The notes under the pieces were generated by a model, which worked only from the letters and a program-made list of their open reading frames with translations, was not told where the DNA came from and ran no database searches. Below are positions 27,113 through 35,774 of a stretch of 64,000 nucleotides of DNA, piece after piece (the first letter of the stretch is position 1; the number at the start of each line of letters is the position of its first letter). A program made the position numbers and the translations under genes. This DNA comes from G965222335 sp965222335 (GTDB lineage: Bacteria > Pseudomonadota > Gammaproteobacteria > Pseudomonadales > Halieaceae), in NCBI GenBank assembly GCA_965222335.1, contig OZ244944.1, forward strand, positions 2,108,001 to 2,172,000, given 5' to 3'.

Positions 27113-27373
27113 ATGCAGAAGTTTGCCGCCCGGCGCCGGTTTATCGCCGGCGTCGTCTGTCCCCGTTGTCGCGCCATGGACACCATGGTTGTCGACCTCG
27201 ATACGGATCAGCGTGAGTGCGTGGCCTGCGACTTCAGCGAGGAGCGACCACAGGCTGTCGAGCCCGGCACCCTGGAGCCCAGGACCCGGGTCAACCGGCC
27301 CGCCAGGCAGGCGGAAACCCCGGCAGAGGCCGTGCGCCTGGTGGATCCCGAAACCGATCCGAAATCCCGCTAG
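27113..27373 (+). CDS. yheV: YheV-family small zinc-ribbon-like protein
   Basis: 86 residues. N-terminal RRRFIAGVVCPRCRAMDTM followed by RECVACDFSEE gives two CxxC knuckles (Cys ~16, 19 and ~38, 41), the hallmark of this family. The C-terminal half is charged and low in complexity. Preceded by GAGGAGCC. Function unknown. The stop lies inside a perfect inverted repeat shared with the convergent gene. Confidence 0.8.
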   Translation: MQKFAARRRFIAGVVCPRCRAMDTMVVDLDTDQRECVACDFSEERPQAVEPGTLEPRTRVNRPARQAETPAEAVRLVDPETDPKSR

Positions 27374-27388
27374 GCACGCGCTAGCGGG
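27366..27388. terminator. Palindromic hairpin spanning two convergent stop codons
   Basis: CCCGCTAG (27366-27373), 7-base loop, CTAGCGGG (27381-27388). Each arm carries one gene's TAG stop: yheV on plus, the next gene on minus. Perfect 8-bp stem, no T tract. Confidence 0.45.
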
Positions 27389-28010
27389 GTACCGCCACCC
27401 GCAGACGCACCCGCTCCCGGGCCAGCGGGGATTGCGCGGGCCCGATACGGGTCCCCTCTGCCTCCCCCGGATCCAGGCCGCTGAAGGCCGCTGCGGGAAG
27501 GCGCAGGAAGTGCTGCTGGGCCACGTCTGACACGCGTCGCTCCAGGCGCCCCGCCGTGGCTTCTCCCAGGAGGTGGTGCACGATCAGGTTAGCCTCGGTT
27601 AAATCCATCGGGAGCATTATGAATCCTGCCTTTTGATGGTAGTAATCGCTTACTTCCTCCATCAGGCGGTGAACCAGGAAACAGCGCCGCAACAGGGGCT
27701 CCAGGCCGGCCGCGACGGCATTGTCCTGTGGCTCCAGAAACAGGGCCCGCGCCTGCCGCGTCATCGGCGCGACGTGCTCAGAGAAACCGCCCCGCTCGCC
27801 CGCCAACTCGGCTGCATCGAGGGCACCGGGCACTGCCTGCACATACTCGAGGACAAATTCCACCAGGGTCGCCAGGGGGTCGGATTCCGGCAACACCAGG
27901 TGATAGTGCAATTCGGGCAGTAGCCCCGCCAGGCGCTGGCGGAATTGACGATGGCGCGCTTCCTGGTCGATGGCGCGGGCGATGGTGGCCTGGACGCTTG
28001 CAGAATTCAT
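27381..28010 (-). CDS. Conserved-looking protein of unknown function
   Basis: 209 residues from the ATG at 28010 (MNSASVQATIARAID). The frame continues far upstream only as a shadow of the MATE gene. Soluble and helical, with segments such as FRQRLAGLLPELHYHLVL, CFLVHRLMEEVSDYYH and LTEANLIVHHLLG. No signal peptide or membrane helix, and I recognise no domain. Lies 71 bases after the MATE gene on the same strand and may be cotranscribed. Confidence 0.65.
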   Translation of the reverse strand: MNSASVQATIARAIDQEARHRQFRQRLAGLLPELHYHLVLPESDPLATLVEFVLEYVQAVPGALDAAELAGERGGFSEHVAPMTRQARALFLEPQDNAVAAGLEPLLRRCFLVHRLMEEVSDYYHQKAGFIMLPMDLTEANLIVHHLLGEATAGRLERRVSDVAQQHFLRLPAAAFSGLDPGEAEGTRIGPAQSPLARERVRLRVAVPR

Positions 28011-28081
28011 CAGTACACCCCCGGGCTGCGCAGCCCGTGAGGAAAGTTGCCCTTTCAGGCTAGACCATCTGGCGCCGGATG

Positions 28082-29407
28082 CTAGTGCGCCAGCCAGGCG
28101 CCCCGCCGCTGCATCCCCAGGAAGCAGTAGTAAAGGGTCACGCCGCGGGCGGCGTTGAACAGCAGCAGCGCCAGCCACAGGCCGTGGTTGCCCCAGCCCT
28201 GGGTCAGGTACCACACGGGCAGGTAGACCAGGACTATGCTGAGTAGCATGGTGTGCATCATCTGCCGGGTCTCGGAAGCGCCGATGAAGACCCCGTCGAG
28301 CAGGTAGCTGGGGCCGGCCGCCAGGGGCATCAGAATAATCCACAGGTAGTGCTCGCGCAGGACCTCGCGCACCTCCGACAGACCGGTCAGGTACATCACC
28401 AGGGGCTGCTGCGCGACCAGCAACCCGGCGGCGAGGAATACCGCGCAGCCGGCGCACCACCAGCTGCAGCGGCGTACCCCGGCGCGGAAGCCGGCGAGGT
28501 CGCGGGCGCCCAGGTACTGACCGCTCAGGCCTTCCGCGGCGAAGGCAAAGCCGTCCATGGCGTAGGCGGACAGCATCAGCAGCTGCATCATCAGGGCGTT
28601 GGCCGCCAGTACGTTGCCCCCCAGCTTGTCCCCGGCGGCAGTAAAGAAGGCGAAGCTGCCGAGCAGGCACACGGTGCGTACAAACAGGTGCCGGTTGCTG
28701 CGCAGCAGCTCCCGGTACTCGCCCCAGCGCCGCAGCCGCGCCAGCCACGCCGCCCCCGGGAGGCGCGGGTGCTGGCGCCAGACAGCGTACAGGGCCAGGG
28801 CGCAGCCACAGTACTCGGCGCACACGGTCGCCAGGGCGGCGCCGTCGCTGTTCAGGCCCATGCCGAGGACAAACACCAGGTCCAGGACGATGTTGACCAG
28901 GTTCTGGCTGACCACGATGAACAGGGGCCAGCGGGTATCCTGGCGGCCGATACACCAGCCGATCACGGCATACACCAGCAGCACCGCGGGCGCGCTCGCG
29001 ATGCGGATGCTGGCATAGCTGTCCGCCAGTCCCAGGACCGCTTCCCGCGGCGCCATGAGGCTGAATCCCAGGCCCAGCCAGAGCGGGTGCAGAATGATCA
29101 CGCCCGCCGCCAGGCCCAGGGCGAGGACCATGGAGCGGGCGAGGACCAGCAGGGCCTCGTCGGCCTGTCCTGCGCCCACGGCTCGCGCCACCAGCCCGGT
29201 GGTGCCCATGCGCAGGAAGCCAAAGCCCCAGTAGAGGAAAGACAGGATCGCGCTGCCGATCGCCACCGCGCCCAGATAGTCGCTACTGCCCAGGTGCCCG
29301 AGGATCGCAGCGTCAACCAGCCCCAGCAAGGGGATGGAAATGTTGGACAGGATCGCGGGCCAGGCGATGCCCCAGATGCGCCGGTCCAGGCTGTCTGCCT
29401 GTGTCAC
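28082..29407 (-). CDS. MATE-family (DinF-like) efflux transporter
   Basis: 441 residues with about 12 predicted membrane segments and the MATE repeat signatures (WPAILSNISIPLLGLVDAAILGHLG near the N terminus, split as WPAILSNISIPLLGL and VDAAILGHLG). DinF-type proteins export organic cations or protect against oxidative damage using Na+ or H+ gradients. Starts with GTG at 29407. Divergent from the cytochrome oxidase operon. Confidence 0.88.
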   Translation of the reverse strand: MTQADSLDRRIWGIAWPAILSNISIPLLGLVDAAILGHLGSSDYLGAVAIGSAILSFLYWGFGFLRMGTTGLVARAVGAGQADEALLVLARSMVLALGLAAGVIILHPLWLGLGFSLMAPREAVLGLADSYASIRIASAPAVLLVYAVIGWCIGRQDTRWPLFIVVSQNLVNIVLDLVFVLGMGLNSDGAALATVCAEYCGCALALYAVWRQHPRLPGAAWLARLRRWGEYRELLRSNRHLFVRTVCLLGSFAFFTAAGDKLGGNVLAANALMMQLLMLSAYAMDGFAFAAEGLSGQYLGARDLAGFRAGVRRCSWWCAGCAVFLAAGLLVAQQPLVMYLTGLSEVREVLREHYLWIILMPLAAGPSYLLDGVFIGASETRQMMHTMLLSIVLVYLPVWYLTQGWGNHGLWLALLLFNAARGVTLYYCFLGMQRRGAWLAH

Positions 29408-29679
29408 CGCGGTTGCCTGCGGGCTGAAAATCCAGCCCCTGCGAGTATGTTTTGCGCGCTTGTTTCGCTATACTCCCCGGGCTCGACGTCCGGGGTACCG
29501 GTCCGCACGTCGGCAAAGTCATCAACTGGTACGTTCAACAGCGTCTCCTATTCCCTATACCTGCCGGGGTTCGCCCCGACCGTGAGCTTGCGGAAGCAGG
29601 GATTGGCAACGGCAGAGGGGTCTGGGCAACGGTCTGGTTGGGGTGAACATAACGGAAACAACGATTGGAGACACGGGAA

Positions 29680-30834
29680 ATGTTGTGCAAAGCGAAGCAG
29701 CTCTCCTGGCTCGTGCTTGGCCCAGTGCTGGCACTGTTTGGGGCTGCGCAGGCCGCTGCTCAGGCCGGGGCAGGCAAAGTCAATGAGATTAACATGCCGC
29801 CGGGCGTAACCGATGTGGGCCAGAGCATTTTCGACCTGCACATGACCATTTTCTGGATTTGCGTGGTGATCGGGGTCCTCGTGTTCGGGGTGATGTTCTA
29901 CTCCATCATCTACCACCGCAAGTCGCGCGGCGTAACCCCCGCCACCTTCCACGAGAGCACCAAGGTCGAGATAGCCTGGACCGTGGTGCCCTTCCTGATC
30001 CTGATCGGTATGGCCGTACCTGCCACCTCGACCCTGCTCGAAATCTATGATTTCGAGGATGCGGAAATGGACGTCCTGATCACCGGTTACCAGTGGAAGT
30101 GGAAGTACGAGTACCTTAATGAAACTGGCGAAAATGTCTCGTTTTTCAGCAACTTGCGTACTCCGCAGGGCGAGATCTACAACGTGGCCGAAAAAGGCGA
30201 GCACTACCTGCTGGAGGTCGACGAGCCGCTGGTCCTGCCGGTGGACACCAAGGTGCGTTTCCTGGTGACTGCGAATGACGTGATCCACGCCTGGTGGGTG
30301 CCCGAGCTCGCGGTGAAAAAGGATGCCATCCCCGGTTTCATTAATGAGACCTGGACCCTGCCCAAGGAAGAAGGCATTTACCGCGGCCAGTGTGCCGAGC
30401 TCTGCGGCAAGGACCACGGTTTCATGCCGATCGTGGTCAACGTGGTGAGCAAGGAAGAATACGCCGAGTGGATGCAGGGCAAGCAGGCCGAAGCGGCCGA
30501 GGTCAAGCAGCTGATGGCGCAGAACTTCAGCATGGACGAGTTGATGGAGCGCGGTGAGGCTGTCTATCAGCGCGCCTGTCTTGCCTGTCACGGCGCCAAC
30601 GGCGAGGGCGGCGTGGGCACCGCAATTGCCGGCAGCGCGGTGGCGACCGGCGAACTCGCCGGGCATCTGGAAATTGGCATCAACGGTGTCCCCGGCACCG
30701 CGATGCAGGCATTTGGTGGTCAGTTGAACGACGTCGAGATGGCGGCGGTAATTACTTACCAGCGCAACGCCTTCGGCAACAACATGGGCGACATGGTCCA
30801 GCCGATTGACGTGTTCAACTACAAGAAAGGCTAA
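29680..30834 (+). CDS. coxB: Cytochrome c oxidase subunit II with fused cytochrome c domain
   Basis: Start ATG 29680 with GGAG 9 bases upstream (a TTG at 29665 is also in frame). 384 residues: signal peptide, two membrane helices (~45-65, ~90-110), CuA cupredoxin domain with HAWWVP and GQCAELCGKDHGFM ligands, then a C-terminal cytochrome c domain with CLACH (~300). The fusion marks a caa3-type oxidase. First gene of the operon. The 272-base upstream gap has a TATACT at 29469-29474 as a weak -10 candidate. Confidence 0.96.
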   Translation: MLCKAKQLSWLVLGPVLALFGAAQAAAQAGAGKVNEINMPPGVTDVGQSIFDLHMTIFWICVVIGVLVFGVMFYSIIYHRKSRGVTPATFHESTKVEIAWTVVPFLILIGMAVPATSTLLEIYDFEDAEMDVLITGYQWKWKYEYLNETGENVSFFSNLRTPQGEIYNVAEKGEHYLLEVDEPLVLPVDTKVRFLVTANDVIHAWWVPELAVKKDAIPGFINETWTLPKEEGIYRGQCAELCGKDHGFMPIVVNVVSKEEYAEWMQGKQAEAAEVKQLMAQNFSMDELMERGEAVYQRACLACHGANGEGGVGTAIAGSAVATGELAGHLEIGINGVPGTAMQAFGGQLNDVEMAAVITYQRNAFGNNMGDMVQPIDVFNYKKG

Positions 30835-30849
30835 TTGGAGGTATTAACG

Positions 30850-32412
30850 ATGGGCGATCATCATCACGGTCCCGCCAAGGGCCTTTCCCGGTGGCTGTTC
30901 ACCACCAACCACAAAGATATTGGGACCATGTACCTGTGGTTCTCCTTCGCCATGTTTATCCTGGGCGGTTCGTTCGCCATGATCATCCGCGCCGAGCTGT
31001 TCCAGCCCGGCATGCAGCTGATTGATCCGCTGTTCTTCAACCAGATGACCACCCTGCACGGGCTGGTCATGGTATTCGGCGCCATCATGCCCTCCTTCGT
31101 GGGCCTGGCCAACTGGATGATCCCGATGATGATCGGGGCGCCCGACATGGCGTTGCCGCGGATGAACAACTGGAGCTTCTGGATCCTGCCGCCGGCCTTC
31201 CTGCTGCTGGCCTCCACCCTGTTCATGGAGGGCGGTGCGCCGCAGGCCGGCTGGACCTTCTACGCGCCCCTGTCGACGACCTATGCGCCGCCGTCAGTAA
31301 CCATTTTCATCTTCTGTATCCACGTGCTGGGCCTGTCGTCCATCATGGGCTCGATCAACATCATCGCCACGGTGATGAACATGCGCGCCCCGGGCATGAC
31401 CTACATGAAGATGCCCCTGTTCGTCTGGACCTGGCTGATTACCGCCTTCCTGCTGGTGGCAGTGATGCCGGTGCTCGCCGGGGCGGTGACCATGATGCTG
31501 ATGGACGTGCATTTCGGCACCAGCTTCTTCTCCGCCGCCGGTGGCGGTGACCCGGTCCTGTTCCAGCATATTTTCTGGTTCTTCGGGCATCCCGAGGTCT
31601 ACATCATTATTCTGCCGGCCTTCGGCGTGGTGTCCCAGATTATCCCCGCGTTCTCGCGCAAGCCACTGTTCGGCTACGATTCCATGGTGTACGCCACGGC
31701 GTCCATCGCCTTCCTGTCGTTCATCGTGTGGGCGCACCACATGTACACGGTGGGTATGCCGGTAGCGGGTGAGCTGTTCTTCATGTATGCCACCATGCTT
31801 ATCGCGGTGCCCACCGGGGTCAAGGTGTTCAACTGGATCACCACCATGTGGCGCGGTGCCCTGAGCTTTGAAACCCCGATGCTGTTCTGTATCGGCTTCC
31901 TGGTGCTGTTCACCATCGGCGGGTTTACCGGCCTGATGCTGTCCATCGCCCCTGCGGACTTCCAGTATCACGACAGCTATTTCGTGGTGGCACACTTCCA
32001 CTACGTGATGGTCGCCGGCGCGGTGTTCTCCATGACCGCCGCGGTGTACTACTGGCTGCCCAAGTGGTGTGGCCGGATGTACAACGAGACCATGGGCAAG
32101 ACCCACTTCTGGATCTCCTTCATCGGCTTCAACATCACTTTCTTCCCGCAGCACTTCGTGGGTCTGGCCGGGATGCCGCGGCGGATTCCGGACTACTCCC
32201 TGCAGTTCGCCGACTTCAACATGATGTCCAGCATCGGTGCCTTCATCTACGGCGCGTCGCAGATCCTGTTCCTGTACAACGTGATCGCGACCATCGTGGC
32301 AGGCAAGCCTGTCTCCGACGACAAAGTCTGGGACGGTGCCGAGGGTCTGGAGTGGACGGTCGCCACGCCGGCGCCCTACCACACCTTTGAAACGCCGCCG
32401 CAGGTCAAGTAA
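30850..32412 (+). CDS. coxA: Cytochrome c oxidase subunit I
   Basis: 520 residues, from the ATG at 30850 with GGAGG 8 bases before it; the TTG at 30835 overlaps the ribosome site and is rejected. Twelve membrane helices. Heme and CuB ligands in TTLHGLVMVFG, FGHPEVYIIILP, WAHHMYTVG and HDSYFVVAHFHYV; the His-Tyr crosslink motif (HPEVY) and D/K-channel residues place it in the A-type heme-copper oxidases. Reduces O2 to water. Confidence 0.98.
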   Translation: MGDHHHGPAKGLSRWLFTTNHKDIGTMYLWFSFAMFILGGSFAMIIRAELFQPGMQLIDPLFFNQMTTLHGLVMVFGAIMPSFVGLANWMIPMMIGAPDMALPRMNNWSFWILPPAFLLLASTLFMEGGAPQAGWTFYAPLSTTYAPPSVTIFIFCIHVLGLSSIMGSINIIATVMNMRAPGMTYMKMPLFVWTWLITAFLLVAVMPVLAGAVTMMLMDVHFGTSFFSAAGGGDPVLFQHIFWFFGHPEVYIIILPAFGVVSQIIPAFSRKPLFGYDSMVYATASIAFLSFIVWAHHMYTVGMPVAGELFFMYATMLIAVPTGVKVFNWITTMWRGALSFETPMLFCIGFLVLFTIGGFTGLMLSIAPADFQYHDSYFVVAHFHYVMVAGAVFSMTAAVYYWLPKWCGRMYNETMGKTHFWISFIGFNITFFPQHFVGLAGMPRRIPDYSLQFADFNMMSSIGAFIYGASQILFLYNVIATIVAGKPVSDDKVWDGAEGLEWTVATPAPYHTFETPPQVK

Positions 32413-32427
32413 GAGGAGGAAACTGAA

Positions 32428-32988
32428 GTGATCAAGGTGAGCAATAACCCGGTCCTCGACACCACAGCCAAGCTGGTGGGTGTCGCGGTGCTGATGTTTG
32501 CCTTCGTGTTTGTGGTCATGGTGCCGCTGTACAACGTGCTCTGCGATGCCCTGGGCATCAACGGCAAGACCTCGGGCCAGGCCTACACCGCGGTGCAGAG
32601 CGGGGTGGACGAGGAGCGGCTGATCACCATCCAGTTCGTCGCTACCAACAACGAGGGCATGCCCTGGGAGTTCCGCCCCGGCGAGAACGTGATGAAGGTA
32701 CATCCGGGAGCCGCCAACAACACGATCTTCCACGCCTTCAATCCAATGCCACAGGACATGGTCGGCCAGGCGATCCCCAGCGTGTCGCCGGCGCGGGCGG
32801 CGGAGTACTTCCACAAGACGGAGTGCTTCTGCTTCAACCAGCAGCCCCTGGCCGGGGAGTCTGCGGCTGAAATGCCGCTGGTATTCATTGTTGACCGGGA
32901 GCTGCCGCGCGACATTCGCACGATCACCCTGTCCTACACGATTTTTGATGTGACCCAAATGGCGGGCAATGCAGTTGCTGCCCGCTAA
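32428..32988 (+). CDS. ctaG: Cytochrome c oxidase assembly protein CtaG (Cox11)
   Basis: 186 residues starting with GTG behind AGAGGAGGA. One N-terminal membrane helix and a periplasmic domain with the copper-binding ECFCF motif (CFCFNQQPL). Delivers copper to CuB of subunit I. The position between coxA and coxC is standard. Confidence 0.96.
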   Translation: MIKVSNNPVLDTTAKLVGVAVLMFAFVFVVMVPLYNVLCDALGINGKTSGQAYTAVQSGVDEERLITIQFVATNNEGMPWEFRPGENVMKVHPGAANNTIFHAFNPMPQDMVGQAIPSVSPARAAEYFHKTECFCFNQQPLAGESAAEMPLVFIVDRELPRDIRTITLSYTIFDVTQMAGNAVAAR

Positions 32989-33033
32989 ACATGCCGGTCG
33001 GGGGGCCGGTATGAGCTTAATGGAGAACCCATA

Positions 33034-34008
33034 ATGACGACCCAAAGCAGTCCCGAGTACGAGAAGTACTACGTCCCGGAGAAGAGCAAGCTGGCGATCT
33101 GCGCCACTATCGGCCTGATGCTGAGCATTTTCGGCGCCTCCAGCATTATGAACGACATGACCTTCGGCGAGCCCGATGCCCAGACCAATTCCTGGACGAT
33201 CTTCCTGGTCGGGCTGTTTTTCTTCGCCGCGACCCTGTTCAGCTGGTTCAGGATTGCGATCAAGGAAAACCTGGCGGGGCTGAACAGCGCCCAGCTGAAG
33301 AAGTCCTATGTGCTGGGCATGTTCTGGTTCATCTTTTCCGAGGTCATGTTCTTCTTCGCCTTTTTCGGTGCCCTGTTCTATGTGCGCACCCTGGTGGGCC
33401 CCTGGCTCGCCGGCGAGGGTGAGGCGGGACGCATGAACGACCTGCTCTGGGAAGGTTTCGAGTACACCTGGCCCATGGCGCAGACACCCCAGGAAGCCGT
33501 GGGTGGCGCGGGCAACCAGCTGGTCGCCAACAACGGCAGCTTCCAGAGCTACGAGAAGAGCATGGCCTTCAGTGACGCCGCTGCCTGGTGGGCCTGGCTG
33601 CCGATGTGGAACACCATCGTCCTGCTGTCCTCCAGTGTCACCGTGCACATCGCCCACCTGGGCCTGCTGGATGGCGACAAGCGCAAGTTCAATATCTGGC
33701 TGGGGATCACCGTGGCCCTGGGTATGCTGTTCGTGGCCCTGCAGGCGCTGGAATACTACGAGGCCTACGCCCACTTCGGCCTGACCCTGAACTCCGGGAT
33801 TTACGGTTCGACCTTCTTTATGTTGACCGGCTTCCACGGCTTCCACGTGTTGATGGGTATGACCATGCTGCTGATCCAGTGGCTGCGTTCAGTCAGGGGT
33901 GGTCATTTCACCGCCGACGATCACTTCGGCTTTGAGGCATCCAGCTGGTACTGGCACTTTGTGGACGTGGTCTGGGTGTTCCTGTTCCTGTTTGTCTATA
34001 TTCTGTAG
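33034..34008 (+). CDS. coxC: Cytochrome c oxidase subunit III
   Basis: 324 residues, seven membrane helices, with WFIFSEVMFFFAFFGALF, LTGFHGFHVLMGM and SSWYWHFVDVVWVFLF signatures. About 25-30 residues longer than usual because of an insertion around residues 130-175. Follows ctaG by 45 bases. Confidence 0.95.
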   Translation: MTTQSSPEYEKYYVPEKSKLAICATIGLMLSIFGASSIMNDMTFGEPDAQTNSWTIFLVGLFFFAATLFSWFRIAIKENLAGLNSAQLKKSYVLGMFWFIFSEVMFFFAFFGALFYVRTLVGPWLAGEGEAGRMNDLLWEGFEYTWPMAQTPQEAVGGAGNQLVANNGSFQSYEKSMAFSDAAAWWAWLPMWNTIVLLSSSVTVHIAHLGLLDGDKRKFNIWLGITVALGMLFVALQALEYYEAYAHFGLTLNSGIYGSTFFMLTGFHGFHVLMGMTMLLIQWLRSVRGGHFTADDHFGFEASSWYWHFVDVVWVFLFLFVYIL

Positions 34009-34021
34009 CGGCAGCGCGCGC

Positions 34022-34267
34022 TTACTCCCCGGTTGCCTGGGCCCCGATGGGCCCGGCATCCCAGGGGTTTCTGTTGCCCAGCTGACCGCTGGCGATCCCG
34101 TATACAATCAGGCCCGCGAGACAGATGGCAAGGCTGAGGCGAACGCCGAGGGAATGGAATGTGCGGCGCTTGTTCTTGTCGCCCTGATCGACCATCAGAA
34201 AGTAGAATCCGCTTCCCAGGCTGGCGACCAGCGCCAGCATCAATACGATTATCGCGATTTTTAGCAA
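34022..34267 (-). CDS. Twin-transmembrane protein (DUF2909-like)
   Basis: 81 residues from a TTG at 34267, which has GGGAG 7 bases upstream on the minus strand; no ATG fits. Two membrane helices (LKIAIIVLMLALVASLGSG; LSLAICLAGLIVYGIASG) joined by a short basic loop. Small twin-TM proteins of this kind occur in the same place in Pseudomonas oxidase operons. It runs opposite to the operon here. Function unknown. Confidence 0.75.
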   Translation of the reverse strand: MLKIAIIVLMLALVASLGSGFYFLMVDQGDKNKRRTFHSLGVRLSLAICLAGLIVYGIASGQLGNRNPWDAGPIGAQATGE

Positions 34268-34352
34268 TGTTGAGCTCCCTGTATTTGGCCGCGCAGTATA
34301 GACCACTTGGACCGGCGATGCGGGATTGCCCGGCAGTCGGGCGGTCGCGCTG

Positions 34353-35117
34353 ATGCCGGCGCTGCGACTGGATCTGGAATGGCGCATGACCGCACTGACC
34401 GCGGTATTGTTGCCGCTACTGGTGGCCCTGGGGTTCTGGCAGCTGGCGCGGGCCGAGGAAAAACGCGACCTCGGTGAGGCCTTCGCGGCGCGCCAGGCCT
34501 TCCCCCCGGCGTCCCTGGCGAGCCTGGGAGCGGCGGACCTGGAGCCCTACCTCCCGGTGGTCGCCGCGGGCGAGTTTGTGCCCGGCGTACGTCTGCTGCT
34601 GGACAACCGGATCAGTGAGGGGCGGTTTGGCTATGAAGTGGTGGAACTGCTGCGCCTTGACGCACCCGGGCCGGGGGACGCGCAAGCGGTGCTGGTCAAT
34701 CGCGGCTGGATTGCCGGGGATGCCGCCCGACGCAGTCTGCCGACGGTGCCGCCACTGGCCGGAAGCCAGCGCCTGCGGGGGACCCTCTATCGGGCCCCGG
34801 GTGATCCCTACCTGCTGGGCGAGCAGTCGCTGCAGGGCGACTGGCCACTGGTCCTGCAGGCCCTGGAGCTGGACCGCCTGGCGCCCATGCTGAGGGAGCG
34901 GACGGGGCTGCAGTTGCTGCCCTACTCCCTGCGCCTGGCGCAGGCGCAGCCGGCGGCGCTGGAGGCTGACTGGCCGGTGGTGAATGTCAGCCCGGCCAAG
35001 CATAGAGGCTACGCCGTGCAATGGTTCACCATGGCCGCCGCGCTGATCGTGTTTTTTGTATTCCGCAGCAGCAATCTGTGGGCGCTGCTGCGCGGGAAAA
35101 CTTCTGGAGATGATTGA
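34353..35117 (+). CDS. SURF1-family oxidase assembly protein
   Basis: 254 residues from the ATG at 34353 (a TTG at 34326 is possible). Membrane helices at both ends (~20-37 and ~225-242) flank a periplasmic domain with LLDNRISEGRFGYEV, VNRGWIAGD and the C-terminal NVSPAKHRGYAVQWFTMA, which is the family signature. Assists heme a insertion into subunit I. Confidence 0.93.
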   Translation: MPALRLDLEWRMTALTAVLLPLLVALGFWQLARAEEKRDLGEAFAARQAFPPASLASLGAADLEPYLPVVAAGEFVPGVRLLLDNRISEGRFGYEVVELLRLDAPGPGDAQAVLVNRGWIAGDAARRSLPTVPPLAGSQRLRGTLYRAPGDPYLLGEQSLQGDWPLVLQALELDRLAPMLRERTGLQLLPYSLRLAQAQPAALEADWPVVNVSPAKHRGYAVQWFTMAAALIVFFVFRSSNLWALLRGKTSGDD

Positions 35118-35120
35118 GCC

Positions 35121-35771
35121 GTGACCCAAAACGCGTCCAACAATCGCCTGGTCCTGCTGCTGATCGCCGGTATCCCGGTGACCATGATTCTGGCGGCGAC
35201 CTGGCTCTGGTTCTTTGTGGTGCGGGGCGACCTGGATATTGTCGGTGCCCTGGGCACCTCGAACAGTGGGACCCTGGTGCAGCCGCCGCGGCAGCTGGCC
35301 GAGGCCGGCCTGCGCCGCCAGGCGGGGACATTTGATTTCACGGCCCTGGAGCCGAAATGGAGCTTCGTGATACCCCAGGCGGGTGCGCGTTGCGCCGCGG
35401 AATGCGAACATCTGCTGTACCTCACCCGGCAGATTCACCTGGCCATGGGTAAGGAGTTCGGTCGCATCCAGCGCTTCTACGTCAGTGATGTGCCGGTGGC
35501 GGATACCAACCTGGCGGTGAGCGCCCTGAGTGACGACCACCCCCTGCCCCCCTCCTTCGCCGCCTACCTGGAACAGGAGCACCCGCTACTGCTACCCCTG
35601 CAGGCGAGCACGCCGCAGATGGCCGACCTGTTCGCCGAGCATGCAGTCGCCCCGGACACCTGGTACCTGGTCGACCCCGGGGGTTGGATTATGATGTCCT
35701 ACGACGACAGCGTGAGCTACAAGGACGTGATCGGAGATCTCAAATTCCTGCTCAAGAATTCCAGCGACTGA
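35121..35771 (+). CDS. Unknown membrane-anchored protein of the oxidase operon
   Basis: 216 residues, GTG start 3 bases after SURF1. One N-terminal membrane helix (~9-32), then a periplasmic domain that looks thioredoxin-like in layout (KWSFVIPQAGARCAAECEHLLYLTRQIH with a CxxxC pair at ~89-93; later DTWYLVDPGGWIMMSYDDS). The CxxxC spacing and the late LVDPGG strand resemble SCO proteins, but the SCO copper His is not obvious. Probably an assembly or redox factor. Confidence 0.75.
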   Translation: MTQNASNNRLVLLLIAGIPVTMILAATWLWFFVVRGDLDIVGALGTSNSGTLVQPPRQLAEAGLRRQAGTFDFTALEPKWSFVIPQAGARCAAECEHLLYLTRQIHLAMGKEFGRIQRFYVSDVPVADTNLAVSALSDDHPLPPSFAAYLEQEHPLLLPLQASTPQMADLFAEHAVAPDTWYLVDPGGWIMMSYDDSVSYKDVIGDLKFLLKNSSD

Positions 35772-35774
35772 GGT

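Noticed and set aside
27381..28955. 524-codon minus-strand ORF
   Set aside because: Only its last 209 codons (from 28010) look like protein. The rest is an out-of-frame shadow of the MATE gene.
31294..33846. 850-codon minus-strand ORF
   Set aside because: Antisense to coxA, ctaG and coxC. Its composition (His, Gly, Gln, Glu-rich) is typical of shadow frames.
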